From: Limimaricola pyoseonensis
GTDB taxonomy: Bacteria > Pseudomonadota > Alphaproteobacteria > Rhodobacterales > Rhodobacteraceae
Direction: 5' to 3'
Length of the DNA stretch: 64,000 nucleotides
Assembly: GCF_900102015.1 (NCBI RefSeq)
Contig: NZ_FNAT01000007.1
Coordinates: 157,364 to 221,363, forward strand
In this document: positions 53,933 through 63,271 of the stretch, piece by piece
Layout of the letters: the number at the start of each line of letters is the position of its first letter
How positions within the stretch are numbered: position 1 is the first letter of the stretch
Notes under the pieces: model-generated
Databases searched by the model: none
Told to the model about the DNA's origin: nothing
What the model saw: the letters and a program-made list of their open reading frames with translations, nothing else
Position numbers and translations under genes: made by a program

Positions 53933-54426
53933 GGCAGTGCTCCATCCGGGCTGATCGGGCGGGGGCGGGTCAGGGTCTCAAACGGGCACGGCTGGGCAAC
54001 GGGTACAAACTGGGTCGTCGGGAAGGGCGCATCCTCACCAGCGCGAGGGAGGAGCGATGTCGTCGGATGCGCCCTCAGACCAGGCCAGTGTCGCAACGGG
54101 TTTACGCTTGGTCATGCGCCGCAAGTGTGTCGCGGGCCATCAAGGTCAAGCGAAACGGGGCATTTTGCTGCCCGTGGTTGGCGGTGACGGCATGGGGCTC
54201 TCGCCGAGGATGAAATGGGCCGCCGTATGCGACCATTTTGGACATTTGAAACCGACAACGAAGCGCCGATCCCGGCCGGGGTGCCGGGCCGTTTCGCGAC
54301 ATCGGTACCGGCCCATGCGCATCCGTCGGTCGGCCGTTCCCGCGCCCCGATCGGCACGGCGATGCGCCCCCCCGGGTGAGCCGGCGGCCCGGGCCCGTTT
54401 GCGGGGCGCGCGCCGCGAGGCCCGTC
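53933..54426. other. Gene-free interval downstream of the lsr operon
   Basis: 494 bp between the antitoxin-like start and the aldolase stop, both on the minus strand. No open frame has plausible composition or a ribosome binding site. The dehydrogenase half that normally follows the aldolase domain in RhaD-type fusions is not here in any frame I can follow. The region should contain the end of the lsr transcript and the antitoxin promoter. Confidence 0.4.
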
Positions 54427-55659
54427 TCAGCGCAGCTTGGCCTGCTCGAGCGACCAGTACTCCATGTCGAACAGGTCGCGCTCGGCGATCGGCGTGAAGC
54501 GGCCATAGGCCTCTGCGGCCAGCACGATCCGCGCGGTCTGTTCCCAGAGATCGCCGGCGATGCGGGCCGCCTTCCCGTCGCGGCCGAGCCCGAAGAGGCC
54601 TTGGCCCTCGACCAGCACCGCCCGCGGCAGCGGGTCGAGCATGATCTTCTCTTCTTCGGCATGCGGGGCGTGACGCTCGAAATAGGCGCGGTAGCGCGCG
54701 CCGTAGGCGTCGAGCGCGGCGGCGATCCCGGCCTCGGAGATGTCGGGCGCCACGATCATCGGGAAGGGCTTCAGCCGGATCACGTGGTCGGGCGTCGCGG
54801 TGCCGCGATGCACGATCTCCGACAGGTCGTCGCGCGAGACCAGCGCCCGGATCGACGGCGTGCTGCGCCAGTCCAGCGCCGGGTCGTCGCCCAGCGCGCC
54901 GCCCGACAGGGCGCGGGCCAGCATCCCGGCCAGCGCCGGGTCGGCGGGGGCGTCGTCGGCCTCAGGGCCGGGCAGGGCGATGCCGCGATCGGCCAGATGC
55001 GCCTCGGCGCGCCCGGTGTAGTCGATCATCCGCTCGTAGCTCTCGCGCGCGGTGGCGCCGAAGGTGAACAGGCCGTGCTGCTCGAGCCAGAGGCCCTTGC
55101 AGCCGGGGTTGTCGCGCATCACCCGGTCGCAGGCCTGGCTCAGCGCGAAGCCGGGCATCACGTAGGGCACGAAGGCGACCTCGCCGCCGAAGAGATCGGC
55201 CACCGTCGGCTCCATCCCGGGCTGGTCGGCGAGGGCGAGCACGGCGGTGGCGTGGCCGTGATCGACGAAGGCGTGCGGTGCATAGGCGTGCAGAAGCGCC
55301 TCGACCGACGGGGTGGGGGCCTTGGGCTCCAGAAGCGCGCCGCGCAGCATCGCCACCATCCGGTCGTCCGACATCCGCGCCACCCCGCGCGCGGCGAGCA
55401 GCGTCTCAAGCCGGACGGCGGGCAGGCCCGGCGCCTCGATCGCGCCGAGATCCCAGCCCGATCCCTTGATGTGGATCACCGCGTCGGCGCCGCTGCCGAT
55501 CTTGACCGAGGTGTTGCCGCCGCCATGCAGCACGAGGTCGGGGTCCCCGCCGATCAGCCGCGAGCTGTAGACCCGCAGGCCGAGCGCGGCGGATTGGCCC
55601 TGCGCCTCGGCCTCGCGGGCGAAGCGGGCGGCGTCGTCGTCGTTCCAGCGCGATTGCAT
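54427..55659 (-). CDS. RhaD-like class II aldolase (stand-alone) in lsr operon
   Basis: A 410 aa zinc-type class II aldolase closest in layout to the N-terminal half of the bifunctional rhamnulose-phosphate aldolase/dehydrogenase. Motifs: HGGGNTS (45-51), E120 in SVEALLH, HGH (134-136) and H195 in EQHGLF. Fused RhaD proteins run to about 690 aa with a Rossmann dehydrogenase; here the frame stops exactly at the domain junction (SLEQAKLR). GAGGAGA precedes ATG 55659. It sits 64 bp after lsrB, in the place of lsrF, so it may cleave the phosphorylated AI-2 product to dihydroxyacetone phosphate; this is inference. Confidence 0.82.
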   Translation of the reverse strand: MQSRWNDDDAARFAREAEAQGQSAALGLRVYSSRLIGGDPDLVLHGGGNTSVKIGSGADAVIHIKGSGWDLGAIEAPGLPAVRLETLLAARGVARMSDDRMVAMLRGALLEPKAPTPSVEALLHAYAPHAFVDHGHATAVLALADQPGMEPTVADLFGGEVAFVPYVMPGFALSQACDRVMRDNPGCKGLWLEQHGLFTFGATARESYERMIDYTGRAEAHLADRGIALPGPEADDAPADPALAGMLARALSGGALGDDPALDWRSTPSIRALVSRDDLSEIVHRGTATPDHVIRLKPFPMIVAPDISEAGIAAALDAYGARYRAYFERHAPHAEEEKIMLDPLPRAVLVEGQGLFGLGRDGKAARIAGDLWEQTARIVLAAEAYGRFTPIAERDLFDMEYWSLEQAKLR

Positions 55660-55723
55660 GTCGTCTCCTCGCATGAAGCGGGGGCCGGTCCGACCGGCCC
55701 CCGAAGGATCGCGGACCCCGCGA

Positions 55724-56740
55724 TCAGAAGTCGTAGTTGTCGATGTTCTCGGCGGTGAACACGGTGCGCTCGGGCAGCAGCACGATGCCGTTGCCGTCGG
55801 CCTCGTGCGCGTAGCCCTGCACCGAGTTGGCCGAGACCTCGACCTTGCCGATGCCCGGCACCTCGACGCTGTCGCCGACATTGAGCGGGCCGTCCTGCAG
55901 CACCTTCGCGGCCACGGCGACCGAGATCGCGCCCTGCTGGGTCACGTCCCACAGGCCGAAGCGCTCGACCGTGCCGCGCTTCACGTAGGGGCGCATCACG
56001 TTCGGGGTCGAGAAGCCGACGATGGTGACGTCGCCCGCGCGGTCGAGGTTCTCGGCTGCCTGCGCCGCCGCCGGCAGCGCGTTGGCGTCCGGCGCGATGA
56101 TCGCGTCGAGATCGGGGTAGGCCGACAGGATGCTCTCGGCGGTCTGCAGCGACTTCTGCGCGTCGTTGTAGCCGTATTGCGTCGTCACGATCTCCCAGCC
56201 GGGATGCTCGGCCGCGATCTTCTGCTTGGCGGCCTCGACCCAGGCGTTCTGGTCGGTTACGGTCGGGCTCGAGTAGAAGAAGGCCACCTTGGCCTCCTCG
56301 CCCTCGATGCCGTCATCCGCCATGTCCACCAGCAGGCCGCCGAGCTGCTCGGGCGTGCCCTGGTTGACGTAGTAGCTGCGGCAGTCGGGGTTGACGTCGC
56401 TGTCCCAGGTCATGACCAGCACGTCGCGCGCCATCGCCTGCTTCAGCGCCGGGCACAGCCCGTCGGGCGAGACCGAGGACACGATCAGCGCGTCGTAGCC
56501 CTGATTGACGAAGTTGTTGAGGAACTGCACCTGGCCCGAGACGCTGGGCTCGGTCGGGCCGTCATAGGTGACGTTGACGCCGAGCTCCTTGCCCATCTCG
56601 ACCGCGCCGGCGCCGCCCGAGGTGAAGAAGCCCACCCCCACCAGCTTCGGAATGAAGGCGATGTCCTGCGCGCTGGCGCCGCCCGCCCCGGCGATCAGCG
56701 CCGCGCCCAGCGCGCCGCCCAGTAGTGTCTTCACTGTCAT
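55724..56740 (-). CDS. lsrB: Autoinducer-2 binding protein LsrB
   Basis: A 338 aa periplasmic protein with signal [20 protein letters not shown]. The mature sequence is nearly the known LsrB pattern over its whole length: [61 protein letters not shown] and [13 protein letters not shown]. These segments include the AI-2 pocket residues (K in FIPKLV, D in TWDSD and in APDAN, A-P positions in STPN). It binds extracellular AI-2 (furanosyl form in non-Vibrio species) and delivers it to LsrCD. Confidence 0.95.
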   Translation of the reverse strand: MTVKTLLGGALGAALIAGAGGASAQDIAFIPKLVGVGFFTSGGAGAVEMGKELGVNVTYDGPTEPSVSGQVQFLNNFVNQGYDALIVSSVSPDGLCPALKQAMARDVLVMTWDSDVNPDCRSYYVNQGTPEQLGGLLVDMADDGIEGEEAKVAFFYSSPTVTDQNAWVEAAKQKIAAEHPGWEIVTTQYGYNDAQKSLQTAESILSAYPDLDAIIAPDANALPAAAQAAENLDRAGDVTIVGFSTPNVMRPYVKRGTVERFGLWDVTQQGAISVAVAAKVLQDGPLNVGDSVEVPGIGKVEVSANSVQGYAHEADGNGIVLLPERTVFTAENIDNYDF

Positions 56741-56770
56741 GTCCCGTCTCCTCCCTGTTGTCCGGCCGTG

Positions 56771-57751
56771 TCATCGGGACGATGACGCGGCCGGGATGAG
56801 ATCGCGCAGCAGCGCCGCGCCGTGGCGCAGCGCCACGACCACGACGAGCAGCGCGCCCGAGAGCGCGCCCGAGATCTGGCTCGGGACGCCGCTCATCTGA
56901 AGTCCTTGCTGCAGGTAGCCGATGATGAAGACCGCGATCACCGTGCCCAGCACCGATCCCTGGCCGCCATAGATCGAGGCGCCGCCCAGCACGGCCGCGG
57001 TGATCGCCGGCAGCAGCGTGGCGGTGCCGAGATCGACCCGGGCCGAGCCGAAATAGGCCGACAGCATCAGCCCGGCCAGCGCGGCGCAGAGCCCGGTCAA
57101 CACGTAGGTGGTGGCCTGCACGCGCCCGACCGGCAGGCCGGAATGGCGCGCCGCCGCCTCGTTCTGGCCGGTCTGGAACACCAGCCGCCCGAAGCGGGTG
57201 AGATGCAGCAGCAGCCACAGCGCGACGGCGATGGCGAGAAACAGCGCCAGACCGGTCGGCAGGCCGAGGATGCGGGCATAGCCCATCGCGGTGAAGCCCG
57301 CCGGAAAGCCGCCGATGCCCTCGTAGCCGCTGGCGCCGACGGCGCCCGACAGCACGGTCGCCGCGCCCGAGAACAGGTAGAGCGCGCCGAGCGTGATCAC
57401 CAAGGGCTGCAGCCGCGTCACCCGGATCATCGCGGCGTTGAAGCCGCCCGCCAGCGCGCCCGCGCCCAGCGCCGCGAGGATCGACACCGCCAGCGGCGCG
57501 CCCATGAAGTTGGCGATGCCGAACAGGATCGCGGTAAGGCCGACGGTCGAGGCGAAGCTCACGTCGATGCCGCCGGCTATGATCACCAGCGTGAGCGGCA
57601 CCGCGACCATGCCGATATGCACGAAGTCGGAGGTGCCGAAGAGCAGGCTCGCGCTGTTGAGGAAGCGGGGGTTGATCGCCCCGAAGATCAGCAGCTCGGC
57701 GACGAGGATCGCGACCAGAACGGCCTCCCAGCGCATCACGTGGCGGATCAT
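56771..57751 (-). CDS. lsrD: AI-2 ABC permease LsrD
   Basis: A 326 aa permease of the ribose/AI-2 class with eight or more helices and the segment GTATLLPAITAAVLGGASIYGGQGS that contacts the ATPase. The ATG overlaps the stop of lsrC (ATGA at 57751-57748). It forms a heteromeric channel with LsrC for AI-2. Confidence 0.9.
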   Translation of the reverse strand: MIRHVMRWEAVLVAILVAELLIFGAINPRFLNSASLLFGTSDFVHIGMVAVPLTLVIIAGGIDVSFASTVGLTAILFGIANFMGAPLAVSILAALGAGALAGGFNAAMIRVTRLQPLVITLGALYLFSGAATVLSGAVGASGYEGIGGFPAGFTAMGYARILGLPTGLALFLAIAVALWLLLHLTRFGRLVFQTGQNEAAARHSGLPVGRVQATTYVLTGLCAALAGLMLSAYFGSARVDLGTATLLPAITAAVLGGASIYGGQGSVLGTVIAVFIIGYLQQGLQMSGVPSQISGALSGALLVVVVALRHGAALLRDLIPAASSSR

Positions 57752-58755
57752 GCGGCGTCCTCCAGCGGGGTCCGGTCGGGGAGTTGGGTGGCGCGGCGGT
57801 AGCGCGCGGCGCGGTCGCGGCGTTCGAGCGCGATGCGCAGCCGCCCGTCGATCAGCAGGACCAGAAGCAGCATGGCGCCGCCGATCAGGTCGTTCCAGTA
57901 GGCGGGGATCTTCAGGAAGACCAGCGCGGTGTCGATCGCGGTGAAGAAGATCACCGCCACCACCACGCCGCCGGCCGTGCCGACGCCGCCCAAGAGGCTG
58001 ACGCCGCCCAGCACCAGCGCGGCGATGGCGCGCAGCTCGATCCCGGTGCCGGCCTGGTTCGGCACGAAGCCGATCTGCGCGGCGAAGGTGACGCCCGCCA
58101 GCGCCGCCATGAAGCCGGCGAAGGTGAAGGAGCCGAAGACGATGCGCCGCACCGGCAGGCCGAGATGGCGCGCCGCCTCGCGGTTGTCGCCCACCGCGTT
58201 CGGCCACAGGCCCCGGCGCGTGCGCAGCGCCAGCGCGAGGGCCAGCGCCAGCGCGCCGACCACCCAGCCCAGCGGCGCGATGCCGATCGCGCCCTTGGCG
58301 CCGAGCGCCTTGAGCCCGTCGGGCAGCCCCTCGATCCATTCGCCGCCCGTGGCGATCAGCATGATGCCGCGATAGAGCCCGAGCGTGCCGAGCGTCGCCA
58401 CGATCGCAGGCACGCCGAGGCCCGCGACGAGCGCGCCGTTCAGCGCGCCGGCGGCGGTGCCCGCGGCCAGCGCCAGCGCCACCGCGCCCCAGAGCGGGGT
58501 GCCGGCATTGACGGTGAGGCCGAGCACCACCGCCGAGAGGCCGAGGATCGAGCCGCCGGAGACGTCGATGTTGCGGGTCAGGATCACCGGCAGGATGCCG
58601 AGCGCGACCAGCATCAGCACCAGCCCGTTCGACCAGATGATCGCGGCGGTGTTGCCGGTCAGGAAGCCGGGCGCGGCGAGGCCCACCGCCAGGAGCACCA
58701 GCACGGTGACGCAGACCAGCGTCGCCACGCGGTTTCGTGCGATCGCGTCAAGCAT
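57748..58755 (-). CDS. lsrC: AI-2 ABC permease LsrC
   Basis: A 335 aa permease, hydrophobic throughout, with [21 protein letters not shown] (the conserved cytoplasmic loop) and a first helix [19 protein letters not shown]. The ATG at 58755 overlaps the end of lsrA by 8 nt. Order lsrA-C-D-B is the same as in Escherichia coli. Confidence 0.9.
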   Translation of the reverse strand: MLDAIARNRVATLVCVTVLVLLAVGLAAPGFLTGNTAAIIWSNGLVLMLVALGILPVILTRNIDVSGGSILGLSAVVLGLTVNAGTPLWGAVALALAAGTAAGALNGALVAGLGVPAIVATLGTLGLYRGIMLIATGGEWIEGLPDGLKALGAKGAIGIAPLGWVVGALALALALALRTRRGLWPNAVGDNREAARHLGLPVRRIVFGSFTFAGFMAALAGVTFAAQIGFVPNQAGTGIELRAIAALVLGGVSLLGGVGTAGGVVVAVIFFTAIDTALVFLKIPAYWNDLIGGAMLLLVLLIDGRLRIALERRDRAARYRRATQLPDRTPLEDAA

Positions 58756-60220
58756 GGGCGGGCTCCCGGGATTCGAAGGCGAGGCGGGCGATCTCGCCGA
58801 TGGGGCTGCCGCCGGGCAGCTCGCCGGCGATCCGGCCGCCCGCCATCACCGCGATCCGGTCGGCGAGGCGCACCACCTCGTCGAAATCCGACGAGATCAG
58901 CAGCACCGCGACGCCCTGGGCGGCCAGCTCCTCGATGATCGCGTAGATGTCGCCGCGCGCGCCGACATCGACCCCGCGCGTCGGCTCGTCGAGGATCAGC
59001 ACGCGCGGCGCGGCGGCCAGGCATTTCGACAGAAGAACCTTCTGCTGGTTGCCGCCCGACAGCGCCGCGGCGCTCTGCTCGGGCGACTGGCAGCGGATCT
59101 TCATGCTGTCGCGGTAGCGCGCGAAGCGTGCCTTCTCGCGCCCGGGGCGCAGCAGCGCCGGCAGCTTGTGGGTGACGAAGCTGGAGGTGTTCCAGAACAG
59201 CGGCGCCTCGAGGAACAGCCCGTATTGCTGCCGATCCTCCGAGAGGTAGACCAGCCCGGCATCGACCGCCCGGCGCGGGCTGGGGCGGGGCAGGGCGCGG
59301 CCGTTCACCTCGAGCCGCCCGCCGGCCAGCGGCCGCAACCCGACCAGGGTCTCGGCCAGCTCCGTGCGCCCCGCACCGACCACGCCGGTCAGGGCGAGGA
59401 TCTCGCCCGCGCGCAGCCCGAGCGAGATGTCTTCGAAGCCCTCGCCCGAGACGCCCTCGAGCGTCAGCGCCTGCGCGCCGATCTCGCGCGGGGCGGCGCG
59501 GTCGCGCAGCGCGCTGGCGCCGGGGCTCATCGCGGCGATGATCCGGGTGTCGGGGCAGTCGGCCAGCGGCGCGGCGAGAACGGTGTTGCCGTCGCGCAGA
59601 ACGGTGATCCGGTCGCAGATCGCGCGCAGCTCGTGCAGCTTGTGCGAGATGAAGACGAGGCCGGCCCCGGCGTCGCGCAGCGCGCGCATCCGGGTAAACA
59701 GCGCCTCGACCTCGTGCGGGGTGAGCGCGGAGGTCGGCTCGTCGAGCACGAGGACGCGGGCGTTGCGGATCATGCCGCGCAGGATCTCGACCAGCTGGCG
59801 GTCGGCGATCTCGAGCGTCGCGGCCTTGGCGTCGGGCGAGATCGAGACGCCCAGCTCGGCGATGTGCCGCTCGATCCGGTCGCGGTAGTGATGCGCGGCG
59901 CGCGGCAGGCCGATGCAGACGTTCTGCAGGACCGACTGGTGCGGGAAGATATGCGCCTCCTGCGGCACCAGATAGAGGCCGAGCGCCTGGACCTGGGCCG
60001 GCGTGGGGTGCGACAGCGATGTGCCGTTGATGCGGATCTCTCCGGCGCTGGCGGGCACCAGCCCGGCCAGGATCTTCATCAGGGTGGACTTGCCGGCGCC
60101 GTTGCCGCCGAGCAGGGCGTGGATCTCGCCGGCGCGGATCTCGAAATCGACGTCGCGCAGCACCTGGACCGGCCCGTAGGCCTTGGTCACGCCGCGCAGC
60201 TCGGCCAGCATCTCGCCCAT
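58748..60220 (-). CDS. lsrA: AI-2 ABC ATPase LsrA
   Basis: A 490 aa tandem ATPase of the RbsA/LsrA class. The first domain has LLGGNGAGKST and VLDEPTSALT; the second has the degenerate Walker A LTGVVGAGRTE and a complete signature LSGGNQQKV with LILDEPTRGVDVGA. ATG 60220 is chosen because GGGGAG lies 5-10 nt upstream; TTG 60241 and ATG 60235 or 60211 are alternatives. It powers AI-2 import and heads the minus-strand operon. Confidence 0.92.
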   Translation of the reverse strand: MGEMLAELRGVTKAYGPVQVLRDVDFEIRAGEIHALLGGNGAGKSTLMKILAGLVPASAGEIRINGTSLSHPTPAQVQALGLYLVPQEAHIFPHQSVLQNVCIGLPRAAHHYRDRIERHIAELGVSISPDAKAATLEIADRQLVEILRGMIRNARVLVLDEPTSALTPHEVEALFTRMRALRDAGAGLVFISHKLHELRAICDRITVLRDGNTVLAAPLADCPDTRIIAAMSPGASALRDRAAPREIGAQALTLEGVSGEGFEDISLGLRAGEILALTGVVGAGRTELAETLVGLRPLAGGRLEVNGRALPRPSPRRAVDAGLVYLSEDRQQYGLFLEAPLFWNTSSFVTHKLPALLRPGREKARFARYRDSMKIRCQSPEQSAAALSGGNQQKVLLSKCLAAAPRVLILDEPTRGVDVGARGDIYAIIEELAAQGVAVLLISSDFDEVVRLADRIAVMAGGRIAGELPGGSPIGEIARLAFESREPAHA

Positions 60221-60255
60221 CTTGCTCCCCATCATGTTCAAATGAACCTGACAAA

Positions 60256-60288
60256 ATCATATGATCAGCATGACGCGCGATCTGTCAA
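60256..60288 (-). promoter_or_regulatory. lsrA promoter with LsrR-type operator
   Basis: On the minus strand a perfect -35 TTGACA lies at 60288-60283. The palindrome ATCATATGAT (60256-60265) lies about 17 nt downstream, over the expected -10. The same 11-mer ATCATATGATC recurs at 60340-60350. Confidence 0.6.
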
Positions 60289-60331
60289 ACATTTTCGCCC
60301 TGATGCGCGCACTTGCTTCGACTCGAAGTAT

Positions 60332-60361
60332 TTGACCTGATCATATGATCGCGTGTAGAGC
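60332..60361 (+). promoter_or_regulatory. lsrR promoter with LsrR-type operator
   Basis: TTGACC (60332-60337) and TAGAGC (60356-60361) are spaced 18 nt. The palindrome GATCATATGATC (60339-60350) fills the spacer, so a bound repressor would block polymerase. A further inverted repeat, CTTCGACTCGAAG, lies at 60316-60328. Confidence 0.55.
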
Positions 60362-60404
60362 ATTCTGAGATGCCTTACGCGGGGCGTGACGGAGATGGGC
60401 TGCG

Positions 60405-61355
60405 ATGGACGGGACGAACGACGCACTGGGCGATCTGGACGAGGCGCTGCTCGCGCGCTGCGCCTGGCTCTATTACAATGACGGGCTGACCCAGAACGAG
60501 ATCGGCGCGCAGCTCAATATCTCGCGCATCAAGGTCTCGCGGCTGCTCGAGCAGGGGCGGATCTCCGGCCTGATCCAGGTGCGGATCAATTCGCGGCACC
60601 AAGGCTGTCTCGAACTGGAAGAGACGCTGCGGGCGCGGTTCGGGTTGGGCGACTGCCGGGTCATCCCGGATGCGCCGGCCGATGATCTGAACGAGCGCAT
60701 CGGCCAGGCGGCGGCGCAGTACTTGATGCAGCACCTCGCGCCCGACAGCCTGCTGGCGGTGGGCTGGGGCGCGACGGTGACCCATTCGATCCGGATGCTC
60801 GGCCATGTCGCGCGGCAGCGGGGCGTGGGTCTCGTCTCCCTCACCGGCGGCGTGCGGACCTATGTCGACGGCATGGGCATGGCGAACTGGGACCGCAACA
60901 TCCACGTCATTCCCGCGCCGCTGGTGGTGGCCGACCCCGACCTCGCCACCGCCCTGATGCGCGAGCCTTCGGTGGCGCGGTTGATGGACATGGCGCTGAA
61001 CGCGGATTTCAAGCTGGTCGGCATCGGCGAGCTGAGCGAAGGCGCCACCGTCGTGGCGCAGGGCTACCTCTCGCGCGACGAGGTCGAGCCGCTGCGCCGC
61101 CGCGGCGCGGTGGGCGACGTGCTGTGCCGGCTCTACGACGAGGCGGGCCAGACGCTCGACCTGCCGCTGCACCGGCGCGTGGTGGGCGTGGACCTCGCGC
61201 AGCTCGGCGGCACCGAGAAGGTCATCGGCGCGGCCGGCGGCCGGGCCAAGTCGAAGGCGATCGGTGCTGCGCTACGCGGCCGGCTGCTCGACATCCTGAT
61301 CACCGACGAGACCACGGCCCGCCTCGTGCTCGAACAGCCCGGGGAGGGTGCATGA
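60405..61355 (+). CDS. lsrR: lsr operon repressor LsrR
   Basis: A 316 aa SorC/DeoR-type regulator. The N-terminal HTH (DGLTQNEIGAQLNISRIKVS, then RLLEQGRISGLIQVRINSR) and the sugar-phosphate domain (LLAVGWGATVTHSIRML, VSLTGGVRTYVDGMG, ITDETTARLVLEQ) follow E. coli LsrR closely. It represses both divergent units until phospho-AI-2, made by LsrK, binds and releases it. Two matching palindromes in the intergenic region are its likely sites. Its stop overlaps the lsrK start. Confidence 0.92.
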   Translation: MDGTNDALGDLDEALLARCAWLYYNDGLTQNEIGAQLNISRIKVSRLLEQGRISGLIQVRINSRHQGCLELEETLRARFGLGDCRVIPDAPADDLNERIGQAAAQYLMQHLAPDSLLAVGWGATVTHSIRMLGHVARQRGVGLVSLTGGVRTYVDGMGMANWDRNIHVIPAPLVVADPDLATALMREPSVARLMDMALNADFKLVGIGELSEGATVVAQGYLSRDEVEPLRRRGAVGDVLCRLYDEAGQTLDLPLHRRVVGVDLAQLGGTEKVIGAAGGRAKSKAIGAALRGRLLDILITDETTARLVLEQPGEGA

Positions 61356-62884
61356 GACATTATCTTGCGATCGACGCGGGGACCGGCTCGGGCCGGGCGG
61401 TGCTGTTCGACGAGACCGGCCGCGAGGTCGCGGCCGAGGCGCGCGAATGGTGGCATGCCGGCGATCCCCGCTACCCGGGCTCGATGGATTTCGACACAGC
61501 CGGCAACTGGGCGATGCTGGCCGAATGCTGCCGCGCCGTGATCGCGCGCTCGGGCGTCGACCCGGCGCGGATCGCCGGGGTCAGCGCGACCTCGATGCGC
61601 GAGGCCTTCGTGCTGCATGACGCATCGGGGCGCGAGATCTGGGCCTGCGCCAATGTCGATGCCCGCGCCGAGGCCGAGGTGCTGTGGCTCAAGGAGAACC
61701 ATGCCGATCTCGAGCGGCGGCTCTACCGGGCCACCGGCCAGACCTTCGCGCTGGGCGCGCTGCCGCGCCTGCTCTGGCTGCAGCGCCATGCGCCCGAGAC
61801 GCTGCAGGCGGCGCGGCACCTGACCATGCTGTCGGACTGGATCCTCTACCGGTTGTCGGGCGAGCTCGTCTGCGAGGCGTCCAATGCCGGCACCACCGGC
61901 CTCGTCGACCTGCGCGACCGCCGCCCGGTGCCGGGCGCGCTGGAGGAGGTTGGCCTGCCAGAGGGGCTGTTCCCACGCGCCGCCGCCACCGGCGAGACGG
62001 TCGGCACGATCAGCGCCGCGGCCGCGCGCGAGACCGGCCTCGCCCCCGGCACCCCCGTGATCGCCGGCGGCGGCGACTGCCAGATCGGCAGCTTCGCGCT
62101 CGGCGCGACCCGCGCGGGCGACTGCGCGATCATGGGCGGCACCTTCTGGCAGACCGTGGTCAATGTCGGGGCGGAGGTGTCGGACCCCTCGATGCGGCTC
62201 AGGATCAACCCGCATGTCGTGCCGGGGCTGAACCAGTGCGAGGCGATCAGCTTCTTCACCGGCGCGGTGATGCGCTGGTTCCGCGACGCCTTCGGGCAGG
62301 GGCGCGACTATGCCGCGATCGAGGCCGAGAGCCGTCAGGTGCCGCCGGGCGCGCATGGCATCCTGCCGATCTTCTCCGACGTGATGCGCTACGATGCGTG
62401 GTTTCACGCCGCGCCCTCGCTGCTCAACCTGCCGCTCGACCCCGAGCGGGGCGGTCCGGCGGCGATCTTCAGGGCGCTACAGGAAAACGCGGCCGTGGTC
62501 GCGGCGCGCAACCTCGATGCCGTGACCGGCCTTCTCGGCCGGCGCCCCGAGCGGATCGTCTTTGCCGGCGGCGCATCGAAATCCGCGCATTGGAGCCAGA
62601 TCCTCGCCGACGTGACGGGCCTGCCGGTGGTCACCCCGCAGGTGAAGGAGGCCACGGCGCTGGGATGCGCCGCGGCGGCCGCGACCGGTGCGGGGCAGTT
62701 CGACACGCTCGAGGCCGCCGGCCGCGCCTGGTTCCGTCCGGATGCCGAGTACCGGCCCGATCCGGGGCTGAAGCCGCTCTACGACGCGTTGGGCGAGCGC
62801 TGGGCCAAGGCCTACGCGGTCCAGCGCACGCTCGCCGCCGAAGGGGTCACGACGCCGATGTGGCGCGCCCCCGGCATCCAGTAA
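61352..62884 (+). CDS. lsrK: Autoinducer-2 kinase LsrK
   Basis: A 510 aa FGGY-family kinase. N-terminal LAIDAGTGSGRAVLFD binds phosphate; GGGDCQIGSFALGATR and FAGGASKSAHWSQILADVTG are the conserved ADP-site and family motifs. EWWHAGDPRYPGSMDFD is characteristic of LsrK. It phosphorylates imported DPD to phospho-AI-2 in the cytoplasm, trapping it and producing the inducer of LsrR. ATG overlaps the lsrR stop (ATGA). Confidence 0.93.
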   Translation: MRHYLAIDAGTGSGRAVLFDETGREVAAEAREWWHAGDPRYPGSMDFDTAGNWAMLAECCRAVIARSGVDPARIAGVSATSMREAFVLHDASGREIWACANVDARAEAEVLWLKENHADLERRLYRATGQTFALGALPRLLWLQRHAPETLQAARHLTMLSDWILYRLSGELVCEASNAGTTGLVDLRDRRPVPGALEEVGLPEGLFPRAAATGETVGTISAAAARETGLAPGTPVIAGGGDCQIGSFALGATRAGDCAIMGGTFWQTVVNVGAEVSDPSMRLRINPHVVPGLNQCEAISFFTGAVMRWFRDAFGQGRDYAAIEAESRQVPPGAHGILPIFSDVMRYDAWFHAAPSLLNLPLDPERGGPAAIFRALQENAAVVAARNLDAVTGLLGRRPERIVFAGGASKSAHWSQILADVTGLPVVTPQVKEATALGCAAAAATGAGQFDTLEAAGRAWFRPDAEYRPDPGLKPLYDALGERWAKAYAVQRTLAAEGVTTPMWRAPGIQ

Positions 62885-62906
62885 CACCAGCCCGGAAGGA
62901 CAAGAC

Positions 62907-63215
62907 ATGCTGATCCAACTCGTGAACATCAGGGTGGCGCAAGGCGAGCGGGAGACGTTCCTCGAGGCGTTCCGCATCAATTGCGAAGGCACGCGTAAGG
63001 AGCCCGGCAACATCCGGTTCGACCTGCTCTGCGACCCCGAGGACGACCACAATTTCTCGGTCTACGAGATCTTCGAAAGCGCCGCGGCGCTCGATCGTCA
63101 CCGCGAGACCGAACATTACCGGCGCTGCGTGGCGATGATCGAACCGATCACGCTCGGCGGCCGGAGCAAGACCTATTTCGAGCCGGTGCTGATCCAGGAC
63201 CAGGCGCTCGCCTAG
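62907..63215 (+). CDS. lsrG: Phospho-AI-2 isomerase LsrG
   Basis: A 102 aa antibiotic-biosynthesis-monooxygenase fold protein. It matches LsrG through EAFRINCEGTRKEPGNIRFD, the FSVYEIFE strand and the HRETEHYRRC helix. LsrG isomerises phospho-AI-2 to 3-hydroxy-2,4-pentanedione-5-phosphate. In enterics it ends the lsrACDBFG operon; here it is in the regulator/kinase operon, 22 bp after lsrK (GGAAGGA upstream). Confidence 0.9.
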   Translation: MLIQLVNIRVAQGERETFLEAFRINCEGTRKEPGNIRFDLLCDPEDDHNFSVYEIFESAAALDRHRETEHYRRCVAMIEPITLGGRSKTYFEPVLIQDQALA

Positions 63216-63245
63216 GGCGTCACTTGGCGCCGGGCGAATGGAACT

Positions 63246-63271
63246 GCCCGGCGGCCCGAAAGGGGCCGGGC
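63246..63271 (+). terminator. Candidate terminator after lsrG
   Basis: GCCCGGC and GCCGGGC form a 7 bp stem with an inner CCC-GAAA-GGG, 30 nt after the lsrG stop. No T-run follows, so it may be a weak or factor-dependent terminator. Confidence 0.45.

Noticed and set aside
54102..54426. Remnant of the dehydrogenase half of RhaD downstream of the aldolase
   Set aside because: No Rossmann glycine motif or similarity could be followed in any frame; the aldolase frame ends cleanly.
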